Origin: Tetragenococcus halophilus
GTDB taxonomy: Bacteria; Bacillota; Bacilli; Lactobacillales; Enterococcaceae
DNA: 62,774 nucleotides
Assembly: GCF_021474685.1 (NCBI RefSeq)
Contig: NZ_JAKEIT010000001.1
Span: 211,915 to 274,688, forward strand
Direction of reading: 5' to 3'
Below the pieces are notes generated by a model. The model had not been told where the DNA came from and did not search any database. It saw nothing but the letters and a program-made list of their open reading frames with translations. Below, one piece after another: positions 27,977 through 36,494 of this stretch (positions are counted from its first letter, which is position 1; each line of letters begins with the position of its first letter). A program made the translations under genes and the position numbers.

Positions 27977-28618
27977 TCAATCGTTATTATCATTTTCTTC
28001 TTGCCAACCACTGTCAGGATCAATTTGTTGGCGCCGGATTTTTGTTATATATGGATTGCCACTGGCGACAAAACGCAAAGGCATATCTGTCCATTCGCCT
28101 TTATTTGGAATTCCCACACGCGGAAGTTCTGCTATTTTTTTAGGCGTTTTTCGCTTTTCGGGTACTAAATGTAAATCACTAGAGAAAATAGATTGGCCAT
28201 AAAGGTTTTTAGTTATTCCTAAAGCTTCCACTAATTTTCCTGGCCCATTGGAGACCTCGCGACCTATTTTAGCTCGTCTTTCTTCCATCTGTTCTTTTCC
28301 TTCTACAGGTTCAATTGCTCGGATCATTACCCCTTGTGGCATGCCTTCAGCTTGTGTAACCATATTTAAAATCAAATGCGTATGCATAGTATATAAATAA
28401 ATCGTGCCGGGCTTTTGATACATCGCTTTTAGTCTAGGCGTTTTTCTCATCCCATAACTATGAGCTGCCATATCATCCGGGCCAAGGTATGCCTCACAAT
28501 CAACAATATATCCACCTAGTTTTCCTTTTGGAGTATCATGTTCAAGATACATACCCACTAAAAACCGAGCAATATCGACCGTTGAGGCTGTTTCAAAAAT
28601 TTTTATTGTCTCTTTCAT
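27977..28618 (-). CDS. 3-methyladenine DNA glycosylase (AAG/MPG type)
   Basis: Base-excision repair enzyme removing alkylated purines. The 213-residue protein has the AAG-family landmarks: IARFLVGMYL, the catalytic Glu in DCEAYLGPDDMAAHSYG near 50 (with a conserved RKTPRLKAMY following) and GPGKLVEALGIT near 135. GTG, ATG and ATG starts are possible at 28627, 28624 and 28618; 28618 has AGGTG at six bases and fits the family N-terminus. It lies 17 bases upstream of prmA on the same strand and may be the first gene of that operon. Confidence 0.9.
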   Translation of the reverse strand: MKETIKIFETASTVDIARFLVGMYLEHDTPKGKLGGYIVDCEAYLGPDDMAAHSYGMRKTPRLKAMYQKPGTIYLYTMHTHLILNMVTQAEGMPQGVMIRAIEPVEGKEQMEERRAKIGREVSNGPGKLVEALGITKNLYGQSIFSSDLHLVPEKRKTPKKIAELPRVGIPNKGEWTDMPLRFVASGNPYITKIRRQQIDPDSGWQEENDNND

Positions 28619-28757
28619 TGCCATCACCTAATGCCATCATACACAAAACATAGTATTCACGCCATCCTTTTATTTTATTGAGATGAACTCATTTAAATTA
28701 AGTGATAGATGTTCATATGTTATACTATCAACAATGAGAAAAGAAAGAAGGATAAAC

Positions 28758-30029
28758 ATGCAGCAGCCACTAAGTTATCGGATGCGCCCGCAAAATTTAA
28801 ATGAAGTTGTGGGTCAACAACATTTAGTTGGAGAAGGTAAAATCATCCGCCGAATGATTGACGCCCAAATGCTTTCATCTATGATTTTATACGGCCCTCC
28901 AGGCACTGGAAAAACAAGTATTGCTAGTGCCATCGCTGGGACAACTCAATATGCTTTTCGTATGCTTAATGCCGCAACTGACACTAAAAAAGACTTACAA
29001 ATTGTTGCTGAAGAAGCAAAAATGAGTGGGACGGTCATTTTACTATTGGATGAAGTTCATCGTTTAGATAAAACCAAACAGGATTTTTTACTGCCTCATT
29101 TAGAAAGTGGACGAATCATCATGATTGGTGCTACAACAGAAAATCCCTATATTACAATTAATCCAGCCATCAGAAGCCGGACACAGATTTTTGAGGTTTT
29201 ACCTTTAACCGAAACCGATTTAGCACAAGCGCTTGAGTTTGCTTTAGTAGACAAAGAGCGTGGATTAGGACACTATCCTGTGGTTTTAGATGAAAATGCT
29301 AAGTTACATTTATGCCGTGCAACCAACGGCGATTTACGCAGTGTGTTAAATGGCCTCGAATTAGCTGTAAAATCTACGCCTGCTGATGATAATGGGCAAA
29401 TTCACATTACCCTAACTATTATTGAAGAATGTATTCAAAAAAAGGCATTAACACACGATAAAGGCGGCGATGCGCATTATGATGTCATCTCAGCCTTTCA
29501 AAAATCTATTCGTGGCAGTGATGTGGATGCTGCTTTGCATTACCTAGCAAGACTAGTAGAAGCAGGTGATTTAGCGATTATCTGTCGCCGTTTAATGGTT
29601 ATTGGTTATGAGGATATTGGTCTAGCCAATCCTCAAGCTGCCGCTCGTTGCGTCGAAGCAGTCCTTGCTGCTGAAAAAATTGGTTTGCCTGAAGCACGTA
29701 TCCCGCTAGCTGAAACTGTTGTTGATTTATGTCTATCGCCTAAATCAAATTCTGCTCATACAGCTTTAGACCAAGCAATCGCAGATGTACAAAGTGGAAA
29801 ATCTGGAGACGTACCCGCTCATCTACGCGATAGTCATTATAAAGGAGCTAAAAATTTAAATCGTGGTGTAAATTATCATTATCCTCACGATTACCCAGAA
29901 GCCTGGGTTGATCAACAGTATCTCCCAGATAAGTTAAAAAACACGACTTACTATGACCCTAAGACTACTGGAAAATACGAAAAAGCATTAGCAATGCGTT
30001 ATAAACAACTAAGTGATTGGAAAAAATAA
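28758..30029 (+). CDS. rarA: Replication-associated recombination ATPase RarA
   Basis: AAA+ ATPase (MgsA/WRNIP1 family) acting at stalled replication forks. The 423-residue protein has the start PLSYRMRPQNLNEVVGQQHL, Walker A GPPGTGKTS near 48, Walker B LLLDEVHRLDKTKQ near 98, sensor 1 GATTEN near 127 and the C-terminal tetramerisation region. ATG 28758 follows GAAAGAAGGA; an in-frame ATG 25 codons earlier lacks a ribosome site. In several Firmicutes 6S RNA lies near this gene, which bears on the ncRNA candidate downstream. Confidence 0.95.
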   Translation: MQQPLSYRMRPQNLNEVVGQQHLVGEGKIIRRMIDAQMLSSMILYGPPGTGKTSIASAIAGTTQYAFRMLNAATDTKKDLQIVAEEAKMSGTVILLLDEVHRLDKTKQDFLLPHLESGRIIMIGATTENPYITINPAIRSRTQIFEVLPLTETDLAQALEFALVDKERGLGHYPVVLDENAKLHLCRATNGDLRSVLNGLELAVKSTPADDNGQIHITLTIIEECIQKKALTHDKGGDAHYDVISAFQKSIRGSDVDAALHYLARLVEAGDLAIICRRLMVIGYEDIGLANPQAAARCVEAVLAAEKIGLPEARIPLAETVVDLCLSPKSNSAHTALDQAIADVQSGKSGDVPAHLRDSHYKGAKNLNRGVNYHYPHDYPEAWVDQQYLPDKLKNTTYYDPKTTGKYEKALAMRYKQLSDWKK

Positions 30030-30274
30030 TGTCCTTTGTTCTGTATTAAACTCGTTAATATATAAGTAATGAGATTAATTGCTGTTTATCTCATAAAATC
30101 CCTAAAACAATGGATTTATTTCGATAAAAATTGAAAACTATGCTAATAGACAGCTCTAGTTGTTGAGTCTGTCTATTGCCACATTTGAAAGATTGTGCTA
30201 CTATGGATTTGGGAATTCTGTGATGTACGAGTTATCCATTTTTAGTATTGACCGAACATTTTTATTGATATATT

Positions 30275-30416
30275 GGGATCCGTTAGGTGCCAATGTTAGC
30301 AGCACGCCTTATCATTTGGTAGCTCGAGACTTTGGCCATGGAACCCACCTGCTTAGACTTTGCGGGATCAATACTCCAGGACAATAAACGGCATCCACGG
30401 ATATTACCCTTTTTTT
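30275..30416 (+). ncRNA. Candidate structured ncRNA downstream of rarA (possibly 6S RNA)
   Basis: The 456-base gap between rarA and psiE has no credible gene. A promoter-like TTGACC (30248-30253), N15, TATATT (30269-30274) precedes GGGATCCGTTAGGTGCC. Its 5' part pairs with GGCATCCACGGAT (30390-30402) plus CCC (30407-30409), and seven T follow. This closes a domain of about 135 bases rich in GC for this genome. A separate 9-bp hairpin AATAGACAG/CTGTCTATT lies at 30145-30177, so the transcript may start earlier. 6S RNA is the best known candidate because of the rarA neighbourhood and end-to-end closing stem, but the length is short for 6S and the identity is not proven. Confidence 0.45.
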
Positions 30417-30423
30417 AAAGATA

Positions 30424-30456
30424 AAATCCCTTATCATTTTTGATAAGGGATTTTTT
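30424..30456. terminator. Bidirectional terminator between the ncRNA candidate and psiE
   Basis: AATCCCTTATCA and TGATAAGGGATT arms, T6 on the plus side and a T-rich end on the minus side. Confidence 0.88.
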
Positions 30457-30486
30457 AGTTCAAGCTCATATTATTATCTTTTTTAA

Positions 30487-30918
30487 TTAAAAAATATCCT
30501 TTTCCTCTTCTGAAGATTTACGTGTATGAAAAGCATTAATTTTTTCTAGTAAAAACAGATCGAGGACTAAAATTAAGATCGCTAATGCTAACATTAAAGC
30601 ATCTAATCCTCCGCCATGCTCTAACAAAAGCTTACGTGAAACAGCTGTAATACCAATTAAAATAAGATAACGTACCGGCACATGATGACCTTCTTTTACA
30701 TAACGCAATAACATTAAGAATACTTCTAGAAGAATAAACCAAGTGGCGATTTCTTCAATAACATAATAAAGTTCGCTCATTGAGCTCATTGTTAATACAT
30801 GAGTAAAAATGTCATAAATAGCTGCTGCCATAGCAATTAAAACAACAATTACTAATATCGCTAGCATAAGATCAACAATCAAACTTACTATTTTTGCAAA
30901 ACTATCAAATCGCTTCAT
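30487..30918 (-). CDS. psiE: PsiE family membrane protein
   Basis: A 143-residue protein with four membrane helices of the phosphate-starvation-inducible PsiE family. The pattern is helix 1 (12-35), a helix around 58-70 leading into EVFLMLLRYVKEGHHVPVRY, then ILIGITAVSRKLLL and a last helix ending before a charged tail. The molecular function of PsiE is not known. ATG 30918 follows AAAGGAGGTTTTAG. It is a single gene ending at a shared terminator. Confidence 0.85.
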   Translation of the reverse strand: MKRFDSFAKIVSLIVDLMLAILVIVVLIAMAAAIYDIFTHVLTMSSMSELYYVIEEIATWFILLEVFLMLLRYVKEGHHVPVRYLILIGITAVSRKLLLEHGGGLDALMLALAILILVLDLFLLEKINAFHTRKSSEEEKDIF

Positions 30919-31158
30919 CTAAAACCTCCTTTATCATCACAGTTTTACAAATTCCTAAACTAAGATACTCTTCACTAACAAAAACAAGAAAAAGTTAAAT
31001 TACTTATTGATGAAAAGGTGTACAGTTATTATATTATAAAAAGAAGATAAAAAGAATTATTTTTTGCAAAAAAACAATTTAAATACTTCTATTTGTGAGT
31101 TGCCCTTTTCTACCTCTTCCCTTATAATTTAATCAAACTCACATGTAAGGAGTATTAG

Positions 31159-31431
31159 ATGATCACTACTTTACTGTCTATCATGGCGATAATTTTAGTC
31201 GCTATGGGCGTCATATTATGTATCAAACAAACAATCTTTTTTTCCTTAATCACTAAAAATTCGCAGAATAAAACATTCCTATCAACTTTTGGTGTAATAT
31301 TTATTTTTCTAGGTATTGTATGTTTACTGATCGGTTTTTTTAACCAATTAGAGTGGGCTATCGTTTTTTTATGTTTTATGTTAGTTATTTCAGGAATTTT
31401 TAGTTTCTTACTTGCTAAAAAGATGACATAA
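31159..31431 (+). CDS. Small membrane protein, function unknown
   Basis: The 90-residue product is three hydrophobic helices (about 4-24, 42-62, 66-84) joined by short polar loops with a Lys-Lys-Met-Thr end. I do not recognise a family. ATG 31159 follows TGTAAGGAGTATTAG, a good ribosome site. It lies upstream of a universal stress protein on the same strand with a 73-base gap, so co-transcription is possible. Confidence 0.7.
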   Translation: MITTLLSIMAIILVAMGVILCIKQTIFFSLITKNSQNKTFLSTFGVIFIFLGIVCLLIGFFNQLEWAIVFLCFMLVISGIFSFLLAKKMT

Positions 31432-31504
31432 ATGCATTAAGTTTTTATTTTTCGAGTCAAAAAAGGTATAATAAAATTAGAAATAAATGGAAGGTCGTGG
31501 TGTG

Positions 31505-31978
31505 ATGTTACAACAATATCAAAAAATTATGGTCGCCGTTGATGGTTCTAACGAAGCAGAGCTGGCATTTCAAAAAGCAGTTAGCATTGCAAAGCGGAAT
31601 GAAGCAAGCTTATTGTTAGTACATGTGATTGACACAAGAGCATTCCAAGATGTAAACTCCTTTGATTCAATGTTAGCAGATCAAGCGACTGAATTAGCAA
31701 AACAATCTTTGAGTGATTATAGCGAAAATGCCAAAAAAAGTGGTGTTGAACAAGTTGAAACTGTAATCGAATATGGTTCACCTAAGTTAATTGTTGCTAA
31801 ACAAATCCCGCAAGATAAAGACGTTGATTTAATTATTTTAGGAGCAACAGGGTTAAATGCAGTTGAACGTCTATTTATCGGTTCTGTTTCAGAATACGTC
31901 ACACGTAACGCTTCATGCGATGTTTTGATCGTACGCACGGACGTAGAAAATAAAAGAACATATAATGAAGACGAATAA
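31505..31978 (+). CDS. Universal stress protein, UspA family
   Basis: The 157-residue protein is a single Usp domain: start QKIMVAVDGSNEAELAFQKA, middle LLLVHVIDTRAF, and the ATP-binding motif LGATGLNAVERLFIGSVSEY near 118-137 (the G-2x-G-9x-G-S pattern), so it is of the nucleotide-binding type. ATG 31505 is preferred over the in-frame ATG 18 bases upstream, since AAGG lies between them. It ends at a very strong terminator. Confidence 0.93.
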   Translation: MLQQYQKIMVAVDGSNEAELAFQKAVSIAKRNEASLLLVHVIDTRAFQDVNSFDSMLADQATELAKQSLSDYSENAKKSGVEQVETVIEYGSPKLIVAKQIPQDKDVDLIILGATGLNAVERLFIGSVSEYVTRNASCDVLIVRTDVENKRTYNEDE

Positions 31979-31980
31979 AA

Positions 31981-32018
31981 AACCAAGCGAGCTCAATAAT
32001 AGCTCGCTTGGTTTTTTA
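31981..32018 (+). terminator. Terminator after the universal stress gene
   Basis: AACCAAGCGAGCT and AGCTCGCTTGGTT are perfect 13-bp arms followed by TTTTT. Confidence 0.95.
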
Positions 32019-32046
32019 AGTTAACATATTGTAAAGAGGTGATGTA

Positions 32047-32436
32047 ATGGAAAATAATTTGGTTACCCTATCTTCAATCATTGTCGCAATCATCTTTGTA
32101 TCTCTGGCAATTTTTCAGGAATTACTGACACTCGGATTTCCCCTTGCTGAGTTTACATTAGGTGGATATTATAAAGTCTTGCCTAAAAAATTACGTGCTA
32201 TCAGTGCGTTTAGTTCTTTGCTTCTCTTATTCATGGCGGTAGTTGTTCTAAAACATGCTAAGATATTCAATGGTTTAGACTTTTTACCTAGCTATGTACT
32301 AATGTGGATAATCACAATCGCTTTAGGTCTAATGACTCTGGCAAACTTTATATCACAAAGTAAAAAAGAAAAATACACTATGACGCCATTATCAGCAGTC
32401 GCTTTTCTATTATGTTTATATATTACTTTAGCATAA
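32047..32436 (+). CDS. Four-helix membrane protein, function unknown
   Basis: The 129-residue product has four predicted membrane helices (about 8-30, 52-70, 82-100, 112-128). A loop segment LGGYYKVLPKKLRAISAFSS is notable for its lysines. No family is recognised with confidence. GAGGTGATGTA precedes the ATG. It is followed by its own terminator and a 40-bp tandem repeat. Confidence 0.75.
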   Translation: MENNLVTLSSIIVAIIFVSLAIFQELLTLGFPLAEFTLGGYYKVLPKKLRAISAFSSLLLLFMAVVVLKHAKIFNGLDFLPSYVLMWIITIALGLMTLANFISQSKKEKYTMTPLSAVAFLLCLYITLA

Positions 32437-32461
32437 TAATTTACGAGCAATTGAATAAAAG

Positions 32462-32494
32462 GCTAGTAAAGCATTCATTTTTTTACTAGCTTTA
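32462..32494 (+). terminator. Terminator after the four-helix membrane protein
   Basis: GCTAGTAAA (32462-32470) and TTTACTAGC (32482-32490); the T-run sits at the top of the 3' arm, so efficiency is uncertain. Confidence 0.65.
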
Positions 32495-32525
32495 GAAAAA
32501 TTCTATTAAGTTATAACAAAAAGGC

Positions 32526-32643
32526 GGAATTAGAGTTACTTCGGCTAATTAACCCTAGTTTTATAAATTCTAGGGTTAGTTGATCAGACTTGCTCTAGTT
32601 TTACAAATTCTAGGGCTAATTCGGCAGATTCACTCTAAATTCC
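32526..32643. repeat. 40-bp tandem repeat with nested hairpins
   Basis: Two 40-base units start at 32555 and 32595 (both CTAGTTTTA-AAATTCTAGGG...), a partial third at 32635 (CTAAATTCC) and a degenerate one before 32555. Each unit folds on CTAG...CTAGGG arms. The outer ends GGAATTAGAGT (32526-32536) and ACTCTAAATTCC (32632-32643) pair with one bulge and enclose the whole block. Confidence 0.75.
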
Positions 32644-32653
32644 AGCTTTTATT

Positions 32654-33490
32654 TTAAGAAAGGTACTTTTCTAAGGTATGAGCAATGCCATCTTCATTAT
32701 TAGACAAAGTTATTTCATCAGCTACTTGCTTTAGCTCTGTTGTAGCATTACCCATTGCAACCCCAATGCCAGCATATTCAATCATTGCCTGATCATTTTG
32801 ACCATCTCCAAATGCCATTAACTCTTCTTTTTTTACATCTAACTTAGGTAAAACCGCAGCAATCGCTTTGGCTTTTGTAATACCCAAGTCAGTAAATTCA
32901 AAATAAAAAGGTGCTGAAAAAAGTGCACTGACTTGGCCTTCAAATGACCGCATCATCTCTTGGTAATGTTTCTTTAAATAATCAGGGTCTGCTGCTACCA
33001 GGACTTTATGCAAAGGAAAATCACAAAATCCTGCTAAATCGTTAACCTCACAAAGCTTGTAACCACCAGCTCTTGCTTCGTATTCAATGATATTTATCTC
33101 TTCATTTGCAAAATGAATTCTATTGTCAAAAACATCATTAACGTACATATAGTTTTGATGACATACCATCGGTTTAACGTCAAAGCTTTTTAGATGTTCT
33201 AAAATAGCTTTGGAAGTTTCTAATGGTAAAGGTTGTTCGAATAAGACCTCATTTGTTTGATAATCAAGTACATGAGCGCCATTAAATGAAAGCCCAATAC
33301 CATCATATTCCTCCATTGCTAGTTCTTCTGCATATTTGAACAAACCAGGAGTTGGTCTACCTGATGCTAAGATTACTTTAATTCCTTGTCTTTGTGCTTC
33401 AAGCAAGGCCGCTTTCGTTTTACTACTTATGATTTTTCCTTCATTAAGTAATGTGCCATCCATATCCATCGCAATTGCTTTAATTGTCAT
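32654..33490 (-). CDS. Cof-type HAD-IIB sugar-phosphate phosphatase
   Basis: The 278-residue protein has the HAD motifs: I, AMDMDGTLLNE with the nucleophile and acid/base Asp; II, ILASGRP; III, a Lys in the ITKAKAIAAVL region; IV, AFGDGQNDQAM. A large C2B cap lies between II and III. These enzymes dephosphorylate sugar phosphates or FMN-like compounds with broad specificity, so no precise substrate can be given. The ATG follows GGAGGTAAACG. Transcribed alone. Confidence 0.9.
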   Translation of the reverse strand: MTIKAIAMDMDGTLLNEGKIISSKTKAALLEAQRQGIKVILASGRPTPGLFKYAEELAMEEYDGIGLSFNGAHVLDYQTNEVLFEQPLPLETSKAILEHLKSFDVKPMVCHQNYMYVNDVFDNRIHFANEEINIIEYEARAGGYKLCEVNDLAGFCDFPLHKVLVAADPDYLKKHYQEMMRSFEGQVSALFSAPFYFEFTDLGITKAKAIAAVLPKLDVKKEELMAFGDGQNDQAMIEYAGIGVAMGNATTELKQVADEITLSNNEDGIAHTLEKYLS

Positions 33491-33558
33491 CGTTTACCTC
33501 CAAATTTTACAACTGCTTACATAGTAGCGGAAAAGTATAGTAGTTGCAATCTCCTATA

Positions 33559-33600
33559 AAAAAATAAAGTTATATAAATCGTTTATATAGCTTTATTTTT
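33559..33600 (-). terminator. Terminator after the first aldo-keto reductase
   Basis: AAAATAAAG-TATATAAA and TTTATATA-GCTTTATTTT arms around TCG, with a T-rich end on the minus strand. Confidence 0.88.
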
Positions 33601-33608
33601 TACAATTT

Positions 33609-34418
33609 CTATTGTGTGCTAATTAATTGCTTGTCTTCATCTGAAAGTTTAAAATCAAAAATTTCTAGATTCTGTTCTTGACGTTTTTGGTTATGTGATT
33701 TAGGAATAACAACTACACCACGTTCAATTTGATAACGCAGAATAACTTGTGCCCAAGTTTTGTTATATTTTTCGCCTATTTTACTCAATTTTTCTTTGGT
33801 TTGATCACTCACTCTAGTTAGGGGACCCCCAGCTTCTGGAACAACTTCTTGCGCTAGTGAATAATTAATAATTGCATCGTTCCAATTCCCTGGATGAGAT
33901 TCTACTTGGTTTACAGCTGGTTTAATTCGTCCGTTTTCTATTAAATAACCTAACTCTTTTTCATTAAAGTTAGATACGCCAATAGCTTTTAATTTCCCTT
34001 GATCTACATAGTTTTCTAATACTTGCCACATGGACAACATTTGCTCTAAATTATCCCAAGGATGATGAATCAAATACAAATCAATATACTCGGTATTAAG
34101 TGCTTGCAAGCTTTGTTCAACACCCTTTTTTACAGCTTCTTCATCCGCATAATATTCTTGTCTTCCAGGAATTTTAGAGGTAATGAAAAACTCACTACGC
34201 TCTTTATTGCTTTCTTCTAGTGCTTTTCCTACAACAGACTCATTACGATAAGAAATTGCTGTATCAAAATGACGATAACCAGCATCGATTGCCATCAAAA
34301 TCTCTGTGGTATCACCGTTAATTTCACCTTTATAAGCATGGTCGACTTTACCAAAAGTGTTAGTACCGCTGCCGATCATAGGTAATTTTATCCCCGTATT
34401 TAATGTAACAGTTTCCAT
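33609..34418 (-). CDS. Aldo-keto reductase
   Basis: A 269-residue NADPH-dependent oxidoreductase of the AKR barrel fold. The catalytic tetrad is visible: Asp in GYRHFDTAISYRNE, Tyr in the same motif, Lys in ITSKIPG near 80 and His in LIHHPWDN near 117. The cofactor-binding VVIPKSHNQKRQEQN lies near 237. Substrate unknown. A second AKR lies 1 kb upstream on the same strand, with an orphan gene on the opposite strand between; the two differ enough not to be a recent duplication. Confidence 0.9.
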   Translation of the reverse strand: METVTLNTGIKLPMIGSGTNTFGKVDHAYKGEINGDTTEILMAIDAGYRHFDTAISYRNESVVGKALEESNKERSEFFITSKIPGRQEYYADEEAVKKGVEQSLQALNTEYIDLYLIHHPWDNLEQMLSMWQVLENYVDQGKLKAIGVSNFNEKELGYLIENGRIKPAVNQVESHPGNWNDAIINYSLAQEVVPEAGGPLTRVSDQTKEKLSKIGEKYNKTWAQVILRYQIERGVVVIPKSHNQKRQEQNLEIFDFKLSDEDKQLISTQ

Positions 34419-34599
34419 GCAAAAACCTCCTCATCATTACTATACTTTCAGTCTACTAGTCTTTAATAGAAGCAGCAAATGAAAAAGAATCTTTCACAGC
34501 TATAAAAAAGCTTTTTTCCATAATCATTCTGCTACTTTTTATAAGGAATATGTTGTATACTACAAACAAAATAATGAAAAATGATTCTGGGAGGAAACG

Positions 34600-35370
34600 A
34601 TGATGACTTTAAATGCTGAACTTGCTTTAGATGATAAAAAAGCTGAAATAACACTGACAGATTTCGATAGTAAAGTTATTATTTTTTATGATAAAAATGA
34701 ATTTACTGATATCAAACATGGTCTTTTCTTATTTTTTAAAGACAAGCAATTCAAGACGATCCAATCCACTCCAGATCAAGATAACATTCCCATTGCAGAT
34801 ACAGTGGTTCAAATTATTCCGCCCGAATTATCAGACAATGAGTATTTAAAACAATCTCTTATTAAAGTAGGAAAAGGAGAAAGCTTACAAAAATCAGCAG
34901 GAGCAAGCCAGCTAGAGCAAGTAGAAATGTATGATTATTTAGCCAATTTGCTTTTACTTTTAGAAAAATTTGGCTTTACTTTTACCCAGAAAAAAAGAAC
35001 ATCTACTAAAGCTCAGCACCGTTGGAAAAAAGCATTAAGTGAAATTGAATTTTTTGTTGACGATTTTAAAAGTCAAGCTACCGTTATTTGGCAAAAACGC
35101 AATAAATTTCTTATTAAAAAAGGAGCACATTTACGCCCATCTTATCCATTAAACAAAGATGGTTCCGTGGGCTTAGGTGCACGCATGGGGACGCAATTAC
35201 GTGATGAACAAAAAAGTAATATACAAAACTTTACCACGACAGAAGACATCATTTTAAAAAGTGTCAATGAAGTTGGTTTGTTCCTTTACTTTGGTGGAAC
35301 GAACAGTTGGTTAGTATTAAAGGATAATAACGGCAAAACAATCGATGAATGGTCTAAAGTAAAAAAATAA
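34600..35370 (+). CDS. Orphan protein, weak DUF4357-like C-terminus
   Basis: I do not recognise the 256-residue product with confidence. The N-terminal 70 residues look beta-rich (KVIIFYDKNEF, GLFLFFKDKQFKTI). A leucine-rich helix EMYDYLANLLLLLEKFGF lies near 120, and the last 90 residues (FLIKKGAHLRPSYPL, then LYFGGTNSWLVLKDNNGKTIDEW) resemble the DUF4357 pattern that ends in a G-x-N-x-W...DGKTLDE motif. That domain often follows GIY-YIG nuclease or restriction-linked parts, but no nuclease motif is seen here. There is no signal peptide. The ribosome site is GGGAGGAAACG. It is single, between divergent and convergent AKR genes. Confidence 0.7.
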   Translation: MMTLNAELALDDKKAEITLTDFDSKVIIFYDKNEFTDIKHGLFLFFKDKQFKTIQSTPDQDNIPIADTVVQIIPPELSDNEYLKQSLIKVGKGESLQKSAGASQLEQVEMYDYLANLLLLLEKFGFTFTQKKRTSTKAQHRWKKALSEIEFFVDDFKSQATVIWQKRNKFLIKKGAHLRPSYPLNKDGSVGLGARMGTQLRDEQKSNIQNFTTTEDIILKSVNEVGLFLYFGGTNSWLVLKDNNGKTIDEWSKVKK

Positions 35371-35406
35371 CTCTGCTGTTAAAAATTAATAGCAGAGTTA
35401 TTTTTT
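35369..35406. terminator. Bidirectional terminator between the orphan gene and the second AKR
   Basis: AACTCTGCT and AGCAGAGTT arms around TGTTAAAAATTAAT, with T6 on the plus side. Confidence 0.88.
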
Positions 35407-35409
35407 CTT

Positions 35410-36252
35410 TTATTTATTATCAGGATCTGGCCCTACCCCAGCAGTGCCTTTTAACCTGTCAATTGCTTGCATATCTTTATCACTTAATTCAAAATCAAAA
35501 ATTTGCGTGTTTTCGATAATACGTTTTTCATGTACAGATTTAGGCAGCGGCAAGAAGCCTTTTTGTAAGCTCCAGCGTAAAACAACTTGAGCAATTGTCT
35601 TATTATAAACACGAGCTAAAACATTTAATTCAGGCACATCAAAAACCTTACCTGTTCCTAACGGGCTGTATGCTTCGCTTAAAATGTCATGCTCTTTATT
35701 ATACGCAACAAGATCTTCTTGTTGGTCACTTGGATTTAAGAAAATTTGATTAGCCACAGGTTTTATTCTTGCTGTTTCTAATAAAGCATCAATATGGTGA
35801 CTTAAAAAGTTCGACACTCCAAGTGAGCGAATCTTGCCAGCATCTACAGCTTCTTCCATTGCACGCCAAGTATCTGCATTGGCTTGTTGCCAGTGGTCTC
35901 TAAATTCACTTGGATTAGGCCAATGGATAAGATACAAATCAACATAATCCAAGCCCAGTCTTTCTAATGACGCATCAATCGCTTTTTGTGCCAATTCATA
36001 AGAATGATTTGCATTCCATAATTTAGTCGTTACAAATAATTCTTCACGGGGGACGCCACTTTTAGCAATACCTCGTCCCACAGATTCTTCATTCCCATAA
36101 ATCGCTGCTGTATCAATATGACGATAACCTGCTTTTAAAGCTGCTAAAACAGAAGATTCAGCAACTTCTCCATCCGGTGTTTGCCAAGTACCAAAACCAA
36201 CTACAGGAATCTTTACGCCATTTGCTAAAGTATACGTATCTGTTAAACTCAT
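35410..36252 (-). CDS. Aldo-keto reductase (diketogulonate reductase type)
   Basis: A 280-residue AKR. Tetrad: Asp and Tyr in RHIDTAAIYGNE near 50, Lys in VTTKLWN near 80 and His in LIHWPNP near 113. PLPKSVHEKRIIENT near 240 binds the cofactor phosphate. The sequence is the common 2,5-diketo-D-gluconate reductase/YvgN-like type that reduces methylglyoxal and other aldehydes; real substrate uncertain. The ATG follows GGAGAGATTAA. Confidence 0.92.
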   Translation of the reverse strand: MSLTDTYTLANGVKIPVVGFGTWQTPDGEVAESSVLAALKAGYRHIDTAAIYGNEESVGRGIAKSGVPREELFVTTKLWNANHSYELAQKAIDASLERLGLDYVDLYLIHWPNPSEFRDHWQQANADTWRAMEEAVDAGKIRSLGVSNFLSHHIDALLETARIKPVANQIFLNPSDQQEDLVAYNKEHDILSEAYSPLGTGKVFDVPELNVLARVYNKTIAQVVLRWSLQKGFLPLPKSVHEKRIIENTQIFDFELSDKDMQAIDRLKGTAGVGPDPDNK

Positions 36253-36433
36253 TTAATCTCTCCTTCATTTCTATGTCCTTATAAAAATCATAAGATGGTC
36301 GTCTGATAATGTCAACTTTTAAAAATAATCCTTACATTTAAAAGTTACCTTACCAGACCAGTTTTTATCATTAATACTTTTGGCGGGACCTCAGACAATG
36401 TAGCTCCAATAAATACAACTAACGGTAGAATAT

Positions 36434-36483
36434 AAAAAGAGAAATCTCTACTACTTCTTTATAAAGTAAAGATTTCTCTTTTA
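36434..36483 (-). terminator. Terminator after trmB
   Basis: AAAAAGAGAAATCT (36434-36447) and AGATTTCTCTTTT (36470-36482) with an inner TACT/AGTA pair. Confidence 0.85.
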
Positions 36484-36494
36484 TTATAAGATAC

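Noticed and set aside
30160-30387. A 75-codon plus-strand open frame after rarA
   Set aside because: No ribosome site, TTG-type start, composition unlike neighbours, and it falls on the structured RNA candidate.
32437-32653. CRISPR array
   Set aside because: The 40-base repeats are contiguous, without spacers, and no cas gene is near.
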